DNA of 64,000 nt from Vicia villosa (taxonomy: Eukaryota > Streptophyta > Magnoliopsida > Fabales > Fabaceae). How positions within the stretch are numbered: position 1 is the first letter of the stretch; every line of letters starts with the position of its first letter. Below, in pieces: positions 1-14,216 of this stretch. Under the pieces are notes generated by a model. It worked only from the letters and a program-made list of their open reading frames with translations, had not been told where the DNA came from and made no database searches. The stretch covers positions 195,145,563-195,209,562 of the forward strand of contig NC_081183.1 of NCBI RefSeq assembly GCF_029867415.1. Direction: 5' to 3'. Made by a program: the position numbers and the translations under genes.

Positions 1-330
1 GTTCGTCGACGGCGGACAGATTCTAGAGCTCAGCTACACTTTTTGGGTTTGGTTTTGTTGGATCAAATGTTGCACGTTTCAATTTCAGCTGGAGCATTTA
101 TGGATGGAGGTTTCGACCTTTTCTCCAGTGGATCTTTTAAATGATGGTGGTTTCGCCACTGTCACAGTTTCATCGGCAGGTGTTCCTTCTCCAATGGTAA
201 GCCACGATTGCAAGTTTTTATTTCTGATGCAGGGTTGGTATATTGAGCTTTTGATTTATTGTTTGGATTCAAATATGTTGAGATTTGCAGGTTCCAAGAT
301 TTAAGGTTTGTCTCATATGCGTCGACACTA
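1..330 (+). other. Unassigned open frame, possible exon fragment
   Basis: An open frame runs from about 104 to 304 and the stretch around 1-200 is less AT-rich than what follows. A GTAAGC donor-like string follows an ATGGT near 196, so this could be an exon cut by the window edge. I do not recognise the peptide, and no domain, signal peptide or membrane segment is apparent. It may equally be a random frame next to the TA repeat. Confidence 0.15.
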
Positions 331-332
331 AC

Positions 333-335
<3 letters not shown>

Positions 336-407
<72 letters not shown>
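336..407. repeat. (TA)n microsatellite
   Basis: Uninterrupted TA dinucleotide run of about 36 units. Long TA tracts recur at 5051, 6363 and 8784 in the first 9 kb. Confidence 0.95.
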
Positions 408-410
<3 letters not shown>

Positions 411-1429
411 TCTTCACAATAGATGTCAGATCATATCCGTATCATTTTATTCGAAGTTGGGTTGTTTGGCTCAAAACAGTCGTATTGCTTGGTGAATTTT
501 TCTCTAGAGGTTGTTGGTTCATGAATCAGTCTGTGTTGGCGGTTGATTCATTCACCGTGTTGAAAAGTGAATGATCACACAAGACTCTTTCTTTTGATAT
601 TTGGTTTCACACCCATAAGTGAGTTCGCTGGAAAATGTTTGACGTGTGCGTGTGCTATTGCTTTAGTTATTAACAAAAAACACTTTTGTTGTATTTGATC
701 TATATGTATACCTTTCTGGGTTAATTTTATGGGTTTGGTTTATGTCACCCCGGTATTATGTACTTTCTTTATTTTCATTTTATATGTATTTGACTTATTA
801 AAAAAAATCATATTACAAACTCAAAATGATGGTAGTTCACCATAAAATAGAAATACAATTATCATAAAATTAAGTTCATCATAAACTTACAAATATAATA
901 AATATGAAATTTTAAGTCATTTCCAAAGATGGAAAGAGATAGACAACTAACCAAAAAATTATGAAGTGAAGCAACACACACATATTGTGTTGTGTTGTGT
1001 AGGACCAATTATTCATGGGATAAAAGCATGACATGATTATACACATTACTTTGATTCGTCAATTTCACGGTTTTGAAAATGAAAATTAAGAACCAAACCA
1101 AACTAACGTAGTTTTTGTTACTTAGGTTCGATTTTTGTGCCAAACCACAACATATTGATTTTTTTTCCTGATTTGATTTAATTTGGATCTTCAATTTGGT
1201 TTCTCAATATCCATGATGTGTCTTCTTCTAATGTGCCACATATTGCGTTCGTAAACCTCAAACCTATTGTGAAAGGTAAATTGGAGTGATTCCTTTCACT
1301 TTCAAAAAATATAGTCGAACATTTTTTAAATAGTTGAGGCATTCTTCTCATGACATCTTATGTGTCCTTTGCTTGCCTTTAAAGTTTCTATTAGGCCTTT
1401 AAAGCTTCTATTAAATAGCTGAACGCCAA
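408..1429. other. No gene recognised
   Basis: AT-rich sequence with no coding frame I can support. The short minus-strand frame near 1009-1194 is low complexity and has no family signature. Two near-identical 18-bp strings containing CCTTTAAAG sit at about 1377-1410, just before the LINE remnant. Confidence 0.6.
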
Positions 1430-1483
1430 TGCTTTTAAGTTTGTTCTAGGTTTTGTCCAATCAGATAAAATGAATGCTAAGAA

Positions 1484-1714
1484 ATGGATCCTAAAGACTC
1501 TAACAAAAAAGGAAGGTTTCTAAGAATCAAAGTTAAGATCAATCTTCGCAAACCTCTCAAAAGGGGGACTATTATCAAATACCAAGATCGAAGGCTGGAA
1601 GTGTTTTTCAAATATGAGCAACTACCAACCTTTTGCTTCGTTTGCGGAAAAATAGGACACCAATTCAAATATTACAAAAAATTGAGGGAATGTGGGGTAA
1701 AAGGCTATGAATAA
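1484..1714 (+). pseudogene. LINE ORF1 fragment with CCHC zinc knuckle
   Basis: The frame contains a basic stretch (GRFLRIKV, then LRKPLKRG) followed by the knuckle CFVCGKIGHQFKYY. This matches the zf-CCHC_4/DUF4283-type ORF1 proteins of plant L1 LINEs, which bind element RNA. The final cysteine of the knuckle appears replaced by tyrosine (KYYKK where the family has a C). The ATG is only the first in the frame; family members begin much further upstream, so this is a 5'-truncated fragment. Confidence 0.7.
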
Positions 1715-2299
1715 ATTGAAGAGCATGACTTGTCTTTTGAACCTTGGCTAAGGGTTTGCCACATACCAAGGAATGTGGAAGAGGTTCAAAAAGAGCAAAG
1801 CTCTGGAAGTTGCAGCAGGAATTTATTTGCTTTAAGTTAGAGTAAGAGTAGCGAGGCCTTAAATGATAAGAGATCGAGGAAAGCACAGATACAAGCTTCG
1901 AAGGTAGAAGGTGGGGAAAAGGAAAGGGAAGGAACATGCAAGGAGAAGACATCGATAATGAAAGAAGACATGGAGGTGAAAGTGTTCTTGAGTCTCTTAG
2001 AGAGGTTATAATTTCAAAAAATATGGTGGAAAGTACCAAAGGAGGCCATTGGGAAGGGAAGGAAAATAGAGGCACCATTGTGGAAGAGGAAGAACATGAG
2101 CAAGCCAAAGACAAATTTAAATGCGAAAAAACTAAAGGCTAAGATGCGAAAGAGACAACGAATAGAGGTCATGGTGGAAGATGTGTCTCCTATGGAGTTA
2201 ATGGAGGGTGGAAAAAAAGGAAACAATAGGTAATAACATAAGCAAAGAAGGTACACAAAGAACCAGAGGTGGTGTTGGTAAACCAACATCCCATGTTAC

Positions 2300-3331
2300 A
2301 ATGAAAATCATCAATTGGAATTATAATGGGTTGGGGAATTCCTCTACAGTTTGAGCCTTGTTGAAACTCATACATTTGGAAAATCCCACTGTGATCTTCT
2401 TAGTGGAAATGAGACTCAAAGATTTAGAAGTGGAAATGGTTAGATTAAAATGCAATTTCAATAATGTTTTGGGCGTTGATTGTTCTGGCCAAGGCAAAGA
2501 GAAAGCTAGGGGTTTAGCGCTAGTATGGAGGGGACTTGTGAGTCTATCTATAACCTCTTACTCACTACACCACATAGGGGAACTTTTGAGGATGAGACTG
2601 GTGGAGAATGAGTGGCTTTCACGGGTGTTTATGGTCATTTAGAGGAACATAAGAAAAGGTTATCATGGCAATTGATCAGGGATCTGAAACCTCTAGGTGG
2701 CTTATGGTGTTGCTTTGGAGACTTTAACGATACAATTAGTACATAGGACAAGATTGGAGGAAATACTAGGAGTGCAAGCCAGTTGATGTGGGGGAGGAAA
2801 ACCGTGAAAGAATGTGGGCTCTGTGATGTTGGTTTTGAAGAACACTCATTCACATGGAAAAATGGGAGAGAAGACGACATGAATATTCAATGTAGGCTTG
2901 ATAGGGTATGGGGAAATGGAGAATTCATAAATATATTTTCCCCATTCAGGGTTAAGCGTCTTCCTAGAAGAGCTTTTGACCATGTTGTCATTTCCATAGA
3001 GTTAAATGCAAAGATTCAACAAATTCAGAAAAAATGGGCGAGAATTTTCATATTTGAAAAAGTATGGATGAAGGATGCAAGATGTGAAGAAGCAATTCGA
3101 AGATCTTGGGTAAATACCCAAGTCTCTGTCACTGAGAGAATTAAAGGCCTTAGTTTGTTGGGAATAATTTTTGACAGGTACATAAGTGACAAGGTTAAAA
3201 AAGAGATTTTAAGCGTAGAGAACAAAATCCAACACAAGAACCTTTGGGCCACATCTGCAGAGAAGTTAACCAGGCCGAAGGATCTCAACAAACAATTGGA
3301 TGAATTGCTCAAGATTGAAGAGACTATATAG
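2300..3331 (+). pseudogene. LINE endonuclease domain, frameshifted
   Basis: The first part (about 2307-2640) has the apurinic endonuclease start (MKIINWNYNGLG) and a catalytic-region motif in which VEMRL replaces the usual ETK. A stop and a frameshift follow. The second part (2783-3331) has EEHSFTWKNGRED, LDRVWGNGEF and RAFDHVVISIE, which correspond to the C-terminal substrate-binding and SDH region (here FDH). It then runs into the linker that precedes reverse transcriptase. In an active LINE this domain nicks target DNA; here the frame is broken and key residues are changed. Confidence 0.7.
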
Positions 3332-3355
3332 AGACAACACAGTAGGGTTATTTGG

Positions 3356-3994
3356 TTGCAAGATGGCGACCCAAACATGAATTTATTTCATGGAAAAGCA
3401 GGACAACAAAAAAAGAAAAACACCATCTCAAATATCAGAGATGGAAATGGCATTTGGTGGAGAAACAATGAAGACATTGAGAGAATGCTTGTTTCCCACT
3501 TTGGGGAGTTATTTGCCTCAGAGGGCTTTGAGGGAGCTGAGTCAATTTGTGAAGTTGTCCAAGACAAGCTAAGTATAGAGCATATACTTTGGTGCTCAAT
3601 TGAGTTTGATCATCAAGAGGTGAAGGAAGTGATTCATCAGATACACCCTCTGAAGGCACCAAACCCTGATGGCATTCCAGCCATTTTTTACCAGAAATAT
3701 TGGCACATAGTCGGAAAGGATGTTGAAGAGCTTTCTCTAGACATCCTCAACAACGAGCGAAGTCCAAAAGCTCTGAATAGCATGTTCATTTGTCTAATCC
3801 CAAAACGAAAAAATCCAATTACCTCAATAGACATCCGCCCTATCAGTTTGTGCAATGTCACAATAAAAATTGTGATCAAGACTTTTGCTAACAGGCTGAA
3901 GGAAATCCTCCCTAACATTGTGGATAAGGAACAAAGTGAAGACTGGCTAAGGGAGCTCTTCCAATCAAAGCAAATCTTCACAAAAGGGGAATGA
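3356..3994 (+). pseudogene. LINE reverse transcriptase, N-terminal part only
   Basis: Recognisable L1 RT motifs appear in order: DGDPNMNLFH, the NTISNIRDGNG block, LKAPNPDGIPAIFYQKYW, and the fingers motif FICLIPKRKNPITSIDIRPISLCN followed by KTFANRL. After KEQS the sequence no longer follows RT, and the palm motifs with the catalytic aspartates (F/YADD) are absent. Usual RT domains continue for some 250 residues beyond this point, so an internal deletion is inferred. Confidence 0.8.
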
Positions 3995-4856
3995 GAATTA
4001 ACACAACGTGCTCCCATTGTTTTTCTGCCACTAAAATTGAAAATCACTTGTTTCTTTTCCGTCACACTGCAAAACTTGTTTGGTTCGCCCCACCTATGGG
4101 CCTCTAAATACCTGAGGGCATTGACATTAAAATGTGGCTACTGAATTATTTTAAATGCAGATGCCAGAAGAGTGCTCAAACAGTCTGTGCAACATTATGA
4201 AAAATGTGGCATGGAAGGAACTTTCACTTGTTTCAGGGAAAGACTTTTAATCCTATGGAGATTTCAAGTGATGTTGCTTTTTTGGTAGAGGAATTCAACA
4301 GTGCACAAGTAAATAAGAAGCCAAAGAACAAGGTCCCTGAACCCGACACGATTGTCAATGATCCCTAGGCGGACAAGATAATCTCTATTAATGTTGGGTG
4401 CTTTAATAATGGTATCACTACTTTGGGTTGTTGTGTCAAAAACAAAAAGGTCGAAATTTTTTCTCCGCGTGCAAGAAGGAGAAGATATTAGTGGAGCCTA
4501 GACTTGCAGAGGCCCTTGGAAGTCGTTGGTGCTTGGAGCTGGCCAAGAGCAAGAGTTGACAAATCATTATCATCCGAATCGGTGCGCTTGTGGTGGCTGA
4601 ATGCATTCAGAGGAAGCGGGTTATGGCAACTCTAAATCATGTAGTTGGAGATTGTATTTTTTTAATTAATAATTTCAACTTTGCTCTTGTTTGTTTTATT
4701 GGAAGAGATCAAAATAGGGAAGCTTATAACCTATTGGTCTAACTTTGTGTTTTGGCTCTAGAACCTAGCTAGGAATCCGATTTCGTAGGGATGCATTCTT
4801 CCTTATATTCTCCCTTGTTTTAATTGAATGAAATTTTATTTCCATAAAAAAAAAAT
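3985..4856 (+). pseudogene. LINE C-terminal zf-RVT/RNase H-like remnant and A-rich tail
   Basis: Translation around 4000-4100 gives a Cys/His segment (CSHCFSATKIENHLFLFRHTAKLVW) like the zf-RVT domain. Around 4390-4560, INVGCFNNGITTLGCCVKN and an EALGSRWCLELA-like string resemble the plant LINE RNase H (RVT_3) domain. Stops interrupt the frame. The segment ends in GAATGAAATTTTATTTCC and a run of A at 4846-4856, typical of a LINE 3' end. Confidence 0.6.
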
Positions 4857-5048
4857 AAGTGACAAACATACAGTACCAGAATATGGATGGTCAAATAACA
4901 CACTTCATATTTTATAGTTTGATTGAGTGCATATATCAAGCATTCAACATTATATCATATTTTTATGTTACTTATTTTTTAATTTAATTTAATTTTATAT
5001 ACACAATGAATACTTGTGTACACAACCAAATTTAAATGTACCAAACAA

Positions 5049-5050
<2 letters not shown>

Positions 5051-5136
<86 letters not shown>
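5051..5136. repeat. (TA)n microsatellite
   Basis: About 43 TA units without interruption. Confidence 0.95.
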
Positions 5137-5141
<5 letters not shown>

Positions 5142-6359
5142 AGTACAATATAAAAGTCTTAAAAACAAATTGATGCTACATGATCCAAAATAAAGCGAAT
5201 TAATATATATTGAACTTTTGTAATCAAACAATTTAGAGCAGCTTCCATTCTTTGGAACTATACCTTCCATTATGGGCCCTATATATGGCGCTTGTTTGGC
5301 ACGTTTGTGTGACAAAACCACAATGGATTCTTCATTTCTTCTATGTTTAGAGGCAAATATATTTTGTCTTTTTAAAAATAACTAATTTTAGTTTTGATTA
5401 TTATAATTTCTTTCTTTAATTAGTTTTCATCCCCGAACAATATGAAAAAATATTGTTTTATTAGTATTTCATGTCATTTGACTTTGGTTAACTACCTATA
5501 TGGGGTACATCAGTCTGGTCATTTTCAAAGCAATTTTTATTTATTTCCTTCACCAGATAGAAAAGTTATTTAGAAATAAACAATTAAAATAAGATAAGAA
5601 TATTTAACTAAAATCATATAAACAATGAAAGGGAGGGAGTATAAGAAAGGGTGACCATTGCACATAAGCTTATATCAAAGGTATAAGATTGAATTAAATT
5701 TGTTTTCGAGAGCAATGTTACTCTTAAGTAAAGTTAGCCAATTTGCGAACAAATATGCTTTAAGGGTTTGTCAAATTGATTTTTTTTTCTGGCTTTTTCA
5801 TGACTGATATAGTCTAAGTTGGAGGTCAATTCTGACATCAAGTGATTTCAACCCTATTCCGATGGCATCAAATGACATCAAATTGGTTAATTTACTTTTT
5901 TTTGATAAAATTTACATTTTAAATTCATTGAATAGTCTGTATATCTGAACGGTGTATATTGAATACTCAATAAATCTAAATAGTCAATTTTCTCTTAAAA
6001 AGAAAATCAAAGAGAATAGAATTTCAATCGATTTAATTTTAAGATTTGTGCTAGTCTATGATTGAAAATTTTAAAAAAATTACGGCAATGCCGCACTAGA
6101 AGCATAAGATTCAATGGACTTCTCACAACGTCGCATAATATAGTAGCTTTAGAAAATCACAAGAGAAAGCATGTAAAGTGCGGCAACAGTAGTTGGCTTT
6201 GTTTCCAAATAACACATTAGTTATACATAATGTATAAGATTTGTATTAGCCATGCCCATCTTGGATACAAAAACTTAGCTGCATTTAGTTGTAATATCGA
6301 GAAGTAGACGACATTAATAAGTGTGTTTTGACTTGTTTCCTATCCTATCTTTTTGACCA

Positions 6360-6473
<114 letters not shown>

Positions 6474-7076
6474 GGTTATGATTACTGCGGTAGGAATTTA
6501 AGTCATCTTCTAAGGTATCAATGTTTACACAATTCACTTTAACATCTGTCATAATTAAAATTCCAGAATGCTATTATTATTAATGTTCCAAAACGTTGTA
6601 CTACTCAGCAGCAACATCATCTATTTTCAATCAGGTGTATTGGAATCTTTGGAGTGAGAGGAAAAGTTGAGGCAAAAATCTTACAAAGCTAAAAAAGAAG
6701 ATTCCATGTTGTAGATTATTTAGGATCATCAATTACATAAGTAGAAAGGCCATGATGGTGTGAGCATTTGTGCTTCACCAAAGCTATCGCTTTCTCGGAT
6801 AAATTCAAAAGTTCATCCATGTGTTTTGAAAAACGTTAGAAATGAGTAAGTAGTATTCTACTGTGGAGGAGGTGGCTTGAAAATAATGAATTTGTTAGGA
6901 AATATATTTTAATTAAAAAATAGTGAAAGGCCCGTTAAGCAATAAACCAAACAAAAACCTCAAACCGTTAATCCAAGTTCAACACGGGGCGAGTAATATG
7001 ATCAATGGACGAGTGTTACATCCACTAAATGTGTTTAGAGATCAATAGGTATCTAAAAACTCTCCTTTAGGCGGCG

Positions 7077-7186
7077 TGTTATATTTATTAGAGGGTAATT
7101 TAGTATCTATTATTCTAGTGATTACTTAGTTGTTAAGTTTATTCTACTAGGGTCTATGTGGCACTTTTGTTTGTATATATAAATAG
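7077..7186 (+). repeat. Truncated 5' LTR of the collapsed copia element
   Basis: Aligns with 7620-7710 of the 3' LTR, with an extra few bases near the start (TGTTATATTTATTAG versus TGGTATTAG) and an 8-bp difference before TTTGTTTGTATATA. It ends at TATAAATAG. Confidence 0.7.
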
Positions 7187-7230
7187 AAGATCTGAAAGTT
7201 AAGATAGATAAACCTGTTGTTGGAGTTCCA

Positions 7231-7601
7231 AAAAGCAACCTGTTGTTGCTTTGTCAACATGTGAAGCTGAGTACATTGTATGCATTGTAGCTGCATGTCA
7301 AGTTGTTTGGCTTTTGAACCTATTAGAAGATCTGAAGGTTAAGATAGATAAACTGCTGAAGCTGATGATTGATAACAAGTCCGCAATCAATCTTGCCAAG
7401 AACCCAGTGCTGCATAGGAGAAGCAAGCATATTAAGACAAAGTATCATTTTCTCAGAAGTCAAGTACAGAAGGGAGTATTAGAAGTTGTGCACTGTAGCA
7501 CCCAGAAGCAACTAGCAGATGTTCTGACGAAGGCAATCAAGACAGATCAATTTCTTCGCCTAAGGAATGAAATTGGTGTAGTTAGTTTTTTTTTTTTATA
7601 G
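7231..7601 (+). pseudogene. Ty1/copia RNase H C-terminal fragment
   Basis: In frame from 7231 the peptide reads QPVVALSTCEAEYI, then DNKSAINLAKNPVLHRRSKHI, a KYHFLRSQVQKG block and QLADVLTKAI. These are hallmark motifs of the copia RNase H C-terminus, which degrades the RNA strand during reverse transcription. Only about 120 residues remain and there is no reverse transcriptase upstream, so it is a relic. The frame ends close to the 3' LTR, as in intact elements. Confidence 0.85.
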
Positions 7602-7619
7602 AAATTCTAAATTAAAGGA

Positions 7620-7825
7620 TGGTATTAGAGGGTAATTTAGTATTTACTATTCTAGTGATAACTTAGTTGTTAAGTTTATTCTCCTGGAGCTTTGTTTGTA
7701 TATAAATAGACTAGTGGTAGTAGTCATAAATGTACCAATCATTTCATTCTTTCTTTAATGAATAGCAACCGCCATTTACTTTCTCTCTTTATTCCTCTTT
7801 GATTTCATCACCTTCTACACCAACA
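7620..7825 (+). repeat. 3' LTR of the collapsed copia element
   Basis: Starts TGGTATTAGAGGG after AAATTAAAGGA (polypurine-like) and ends CTACACCAACA. It is 206 bp, short but within the copia range. It contains TATATAAATAGAC, a plausible TATA box. Confidence 0.65.
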
Positions 7826-8446
7826 ATATTCGCCTACCTTTAGTGAATTTCATATTGCTGAGTCATTTCCTTCTAAACTTGGTAACTTGTCTTTGCATAT
7901 GGTCCAATACAATTATACCGGTATATATATATATCTACAATATAAACGCATACCAGATTTATATATCACAATATAAATCCGATATAAAGTGGAACTTTTT
8001 TTTCAATATATCTATCGAATAATTACTTATAACCATTAGATTTTTTTTTAACTAACTTTTTTTAGAATACTTTTGTTAAAAAAACTGTAAATTTTTTTAG
8101 ATATACATTATGAGAGGATAATTATTGACATTTTATAAATATGTAGGGAGTGTCATATTCAATGGCAGGGGTGCGAGGTATAAATCACTCTAGAAGCTCT
8201 CACTTGTAAATAATAACAGAGATAATTCCCAAGGCTGGAAGGTTATCCTTTTGGGCCTCGTGCTGCAACTAGGCCCACTAACGGCATTTCATTATTTTGG
8301 GTTACTACTCTCTTCCGGCCTGCTCGTAACAAAGCTTCTAACGTTTATAAATTTTTATTAAGTTATACATTCAAAGTACTTAGTAGGAATTTTAAATTTA
8401 TGAAGAGTTTAATTTTTCTAAACATCAAAAACAAATTATTTTTTAG

Positions 8447-8636
8447 AGAAATGCTAGCAACACTCTCTTTTGAACACTCTCTCAAACATTTCATTTTTTA
8501 TTAGTTGAAACATGTGTGGGTTCTACTATTTTATGTGGGACCTATTTTTAAAGTGAGGGGCCCACATATAATTAAACCAATAAAAAAATGAGTACTTGAG
8601 AGAGTGTTCAAAAGAGAGTGTTGCAAACACTCATCT
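8447..8636. mobile_element. MITE with perfect 29-bp inverted repeats (Mutator-like)
   Basis: 8457-8485 and 8596-8624 are exact reverse complements over 29 bp. Outside them the similarity continues imperfectly to about 8447 and 8636. The flanks ATTTTTTAG (8438-8446) and ATTTTTTAT (8637-8645) match at 8 of 9 bases, which fits a 9-bp Mutator-type target duplication. The 190-bp element has no coding capacity. Assignment to Mutator-like is by the duplication length; the class could differ. Confidence 0.7.
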
Positions 8637-8781
8637 ATTTTTTATCATAATTTCGTTTAATATTGAAATTTCGAATTTTTATTCAAAACTTATATACTCC
8701 ATTACTTTTTTTTTTTTGACAAGATATATACTCCATTACTTAAATTGTCAAAAACGTAATTTTGTTTTAAAGTTTCAAAAT

Positions 8782-8783
<2 letters not shown>

Positions 8784-8831
<48 letters not shown>
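8784..8831. repeat. (TA)n microsatellite
   Basis: About 24 TA units, 150 bp beyond the MITE. Confidence 0.95.
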
Positions 8832-8834
<3 letters not shown>

Positions 8835-10129
8835 AATAATCAACTACTGGTGAGAAAAATAGATATAAGTTGCTTGTTGATGCTTCTTTCTTAAAATTGA
8901 CAACAATATTGAATAAATGGATGATAGGGACAACGTGAGAAAAATATCGAAGGAGAGAAACGTACAAACAAATTAAAATAAAGAAGATATTTTTTTCTCA
9001 TCTTGATAACTTTATTGTCAGATGCAAAACAAAACAAATAAAGGTATTTGTTACTTGGAAGAAAGCAATCACTATGGCCCATCAACGAGTTACACTTTGC
9101 GGATTCAAAATGTGCTTTATTTTTTAATATAATAATCAAGTGTGAACACTATGGTTGAATATAGATACTCAACATTAGGTAAATTAATAAAATATTTTAA
9201 GGATAACATTTAATATATAAATAATATTTTAAATAGTAATGTTGATGACATGGACTAATGTAGGACAAATGTTTTATATTGTCTCATGTCAGATATGAGC
9301 ATTCAATAAATCGTCGAGAATAAATTGTATTTTTTAAGTTCATATAAGATTGTAAATATTAAATATTACCAATTGAATACTTTTATTTTATTTTAATTTT
9401 AGAATCTCAACATGTAAGTGTTAGCTGATGTTTGTCAATTTTTTTATTGATAAAAAATCTTAATGTGTATTATTTGGTCATTCAAACAATATATTTTTTA
9501 CTCAAATTCTTCCAAAAATATTATGTAATAGATTAATATATCTAGTTAAAAATTAAGTGTTGATGCAATATTTTATATATTTTATCTATATTTTATTTTC
9601 ATAGAATATACAATATTTATACATTTATATAATATTTTATTTTATTTTCGATAGAATAAGAAACTTGTTTTAATAGTATAAAACAAATTAAAAGCATCTA
9701 AAATATAATGGAATGTTTCATTCACTTTCAAATTAAGGATTTTTTGAACTATCTACTCTACTATCTCACTCATTCTCCTTATGTTATAAGTTTTATTCAC
9801 TAAAAATTATCTTAATATTGAGAAAGTGAAAAACCTCATCCGAGAGATGTGTTTTTTTGTTATTGTACTGATTTTTAATTCAAGAGTTTAGCCCTTTTGT
9901 GATGTTGTAATAGACTTAAAGACCACATAATTTAAAGTCGAACAAGAATAATTTATTGGTGTAGTCTCTCTATATTCTATCTCTTTATTTCCTACCATCT
10001 TTTATCTTTTTCTGTTGCTTAATCTCTGCTTCTACCCTCTCCTAAAAAGTTTTTGAAATTCAAATATCACAATTCACACCCCTTTCTTGTGTTTAGAGTC
10101 GTTTATTCAACATAATATTCTAATAAAAA
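8832..10129. other. No gene recognised
   Basis: AT-rich noncoding sequence. The minus-strand frames at 8767-9139 include the TA tract or have no family signature. Confidence 0.6.
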
Positions 10130-11000
10130 GTATCAATTTAAAAGTGCCAGAATCAATTCTAAAACTTCTTCCGCTTGAGCCTTGAGTAGTGGTCTAAGGG
10201 CAACACTATTTGTGTTGCATTTCACCCATAGGAGAAAGGAGGTTGCTATATCATCTTTTTTATCATGTCAACATTGGAAATGGGCATAGGGGGTTTGAGA
10301 GTTTCATCAAATGTTTTAAGAATTGAGAAGTCTTTGATGGAGTTGAATAAAACTATTTTTGGTCCATTTCCAGATAAAGAAACATTTGAAATAATTGAGT
10401 TTAAAGCATTCTTCCAATGAATAATTTTTCTATTAAATCTATGTTGATTTTTGCAAAATCAAATGATGTTCAGAATATTCACAATTACAGACATGATAAC
10501 TATTTAGCATAGCTTGAACCAAACTCTTTGAGTTATATTCATAATCTCTATGAATGATAGGAAAACACTTTGCGACATCAAATAACCAATGCCAAATTTG
10601 AAAAGTAAACTTTTAGGACAAAAACAAATGGTTGGTTATTTCGGTCATCTCATTTAGATCATACATACATGGAAGATTAAAACCTATTTGATCATGTTGT
10701 TATTTATGGTTACCTTGTTATGCATAATTCTTTAAACTAACAAAGACTTTGATGGATGAACGTCTTTTAACCATATGAGCTTGACCCATTTAAATATTGT
10801 CTAGTTGGGCAATGAAAATTATAAGCATCTTTGTATGTTGTCTTGCCAACAATGGTGTGTTTCTAAATAAAAGAGTTGTTTCTTTCTTCAAAAGGAATGG
10901 TGACATCTTGAAATAGTTGAATCATACCTGGAATGAGTTAAGCTAACTAATGAGAGACATTCTAACTAGATCTTATGATGAACTCCTTAACTTTTACTTG
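10130..11000 (-). mobile_element. LINE C-terminal remnant
   Basis: On the minus strand, broken frames yield EITNHLFLS followed by KFTFQIWHWLFDVA, which matches the zf-RVT segment of plant L1 LINEs (HLFL.C.F...IW.WL). Further downstream comes VKCNTNSVAL, resembling the VKCNTDG start of the LINE RNase H domain. Upstream fragments read like the region between reverse transcriptase and zf-RVT. Many stops are present, and boundaries are estimated from the extent of resemblance. Confidence 0.5.
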
Positions 11001-11815
11001 AAGAGAATGTTGAATCTCATGACGCATGTTCAAGATATTTGTAATTGGATTACTTAACTAGGAGTTAATCTAAATGTAGATAAAGTTGTTGTTTCTTAGC
11101 AGCCAACTAAAATTATCTAAGATGATCTCAAACAAAATTATAATCCCAAATCATTTAGAAAATAATGATATCTTATGGTTTAATGGTTTCAAATGACTTT
11201 ATTGATAAGAAAATGAGCCTATGAAATATTAGATTGAATTAGGTACCAATACTGTTTTATAGGTTAGTATCTATGTTCATTTTAAAAAGAAGTTTGATCT
11301 CTAAACGTTCCTCAACACTCAATAATAGAGTACACGAGTATACAATTTATGTAAAGTAAGTGTAACTAATCTCATATAACACCCTTAAAATAAAATTTCT
11401 CATGCATGTTTCTAATTTATTAATAAAGTTTTGACTTAGAAAGCCTTAATAAAAAATAGACTATAAATAAATAATGAAACTATAAATGAACATGAATGTC
11501 ACTCATCATAATTTGAGTTCTTGATGCAATAAAAATAGGAGTGATGCTTTCAATGTGCACTTCCTTTGTCTTACTACAAGTTTCATTCTATCAATATTTA
11601 TATATCTTAAATTGTTTATATTTTTGAAATATATCTGTATAGCTCCTATTAACTTTTCCACAAATAAATAAATCCGATAATTATAAAGTGGAATTATATT
11701 TCCCATATTTTTGGGTAAGTTGAAAAAGAAATTTGGATGGCAATATCAAGGCCACATGGTAGGTATTTTGAGGAGTGCACTCACAAGTTGCAGAAAACAT
11801 CCACCATTTACATAA
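11001..11815. other. No gene recognised; 5' flank of the cysteine protease
   Basis: AT-rich sequence without coding signatures. The last 120 bp lead into the protease 5' region. The frame at 11737-12060 overlaps exon 1 in another phase and is a shadow. Confidence 0.6.
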
Positions 11816-11818
11816 CGA

Positions 11819-11824
11819 CACGTG
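11819..11824 (+). promoter_or_regulatory. G-box/ABRE-like CACGTG core upstream of the protease
   Basis: The palindrome CACGTG lies within GACACGTGCC, about 110 bp before the start codon. ACGTG cores bound by bZIP factors mediate ABA and drought responses in plants. RD19/15A proteases are known to be dehydration-responsive, so the site is plausible, but function is inferred from motif and position only. No convincing TATA box was identified. Confidence 0.4.
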
Positions 11825-11933
11825 CCTCAATCGCAACGGATATTTTTTTCATTAAATCAACCAATTCATTTCCACCATCATCTCAACCCAATCCACTTTC
11901 CCTTCTCTCCCAACAAACCCTCACTCCCCCACC

Positions 11934-14216
<2,283 letters not shown>

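Larger units (their letters stand above)
1430..4856 (+). mobile_element. LINE (L1-type non-LTR retrotransposon), internally deleted
   Basis: The expected plant L1 order can be followed on the plus strand: ORF1 zinc knuckle (1484-1714), endonuclease (2300-3050), start of reverse transcriptase (3356-3945), a cysteine-rich zf-RVT-like segment (about 3990-4200), an RNase H-like segment (4380-4600), and an A-rich tail at 4845-4856. The 5' end lacks the N-terminal part of ORF1, as in a 5'-truncated copy. The catalytic core of the reverse transcriptase is missing: sequence jumps from the RT N-terminal motifs to C-terminal motifs near 3945-3990. Several stops and frameshifts lie in the endonuclease. 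I could not find a convincing target-site duplication. This is a dead copy. Confidence 0.8.
7077..7825 (+). mobile_element. Collapsed Ty1/copia retrotransposon
   Basis: A truncated 5' LTR (7077 to about 7186), a short RNase H fragment (7231-7601), a purine-rich tract before 7620 and a 3' LTR (7620-7825) are all that remain. The LTRs share TATTAGAGGGTAATTTAG and the following 80 bp or so. The 5' copy stops just after its TATA-like TATATAAATAG and is joined directly to coding sequence. Everything from the primer site through gag, protease, integrase and reverse transcriptase is deleted. No matching 5-bp target duplication was seen. Confidence 0.75.

Noticed and set aside
4995..5321. 108-aa minus-strand frame with alternating Tyr-Ile
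   Set aside because: It is translation through the (TA)n tract; the same applies to the frames at 6340-6552, 8596-8835 and 8767-8967.
5600..5640. AGGGAGGGAGTA as a Stowaway end
   Set aside because: No matching inverted end was found within a few hundred bases, so a complete MITE could not be supported.
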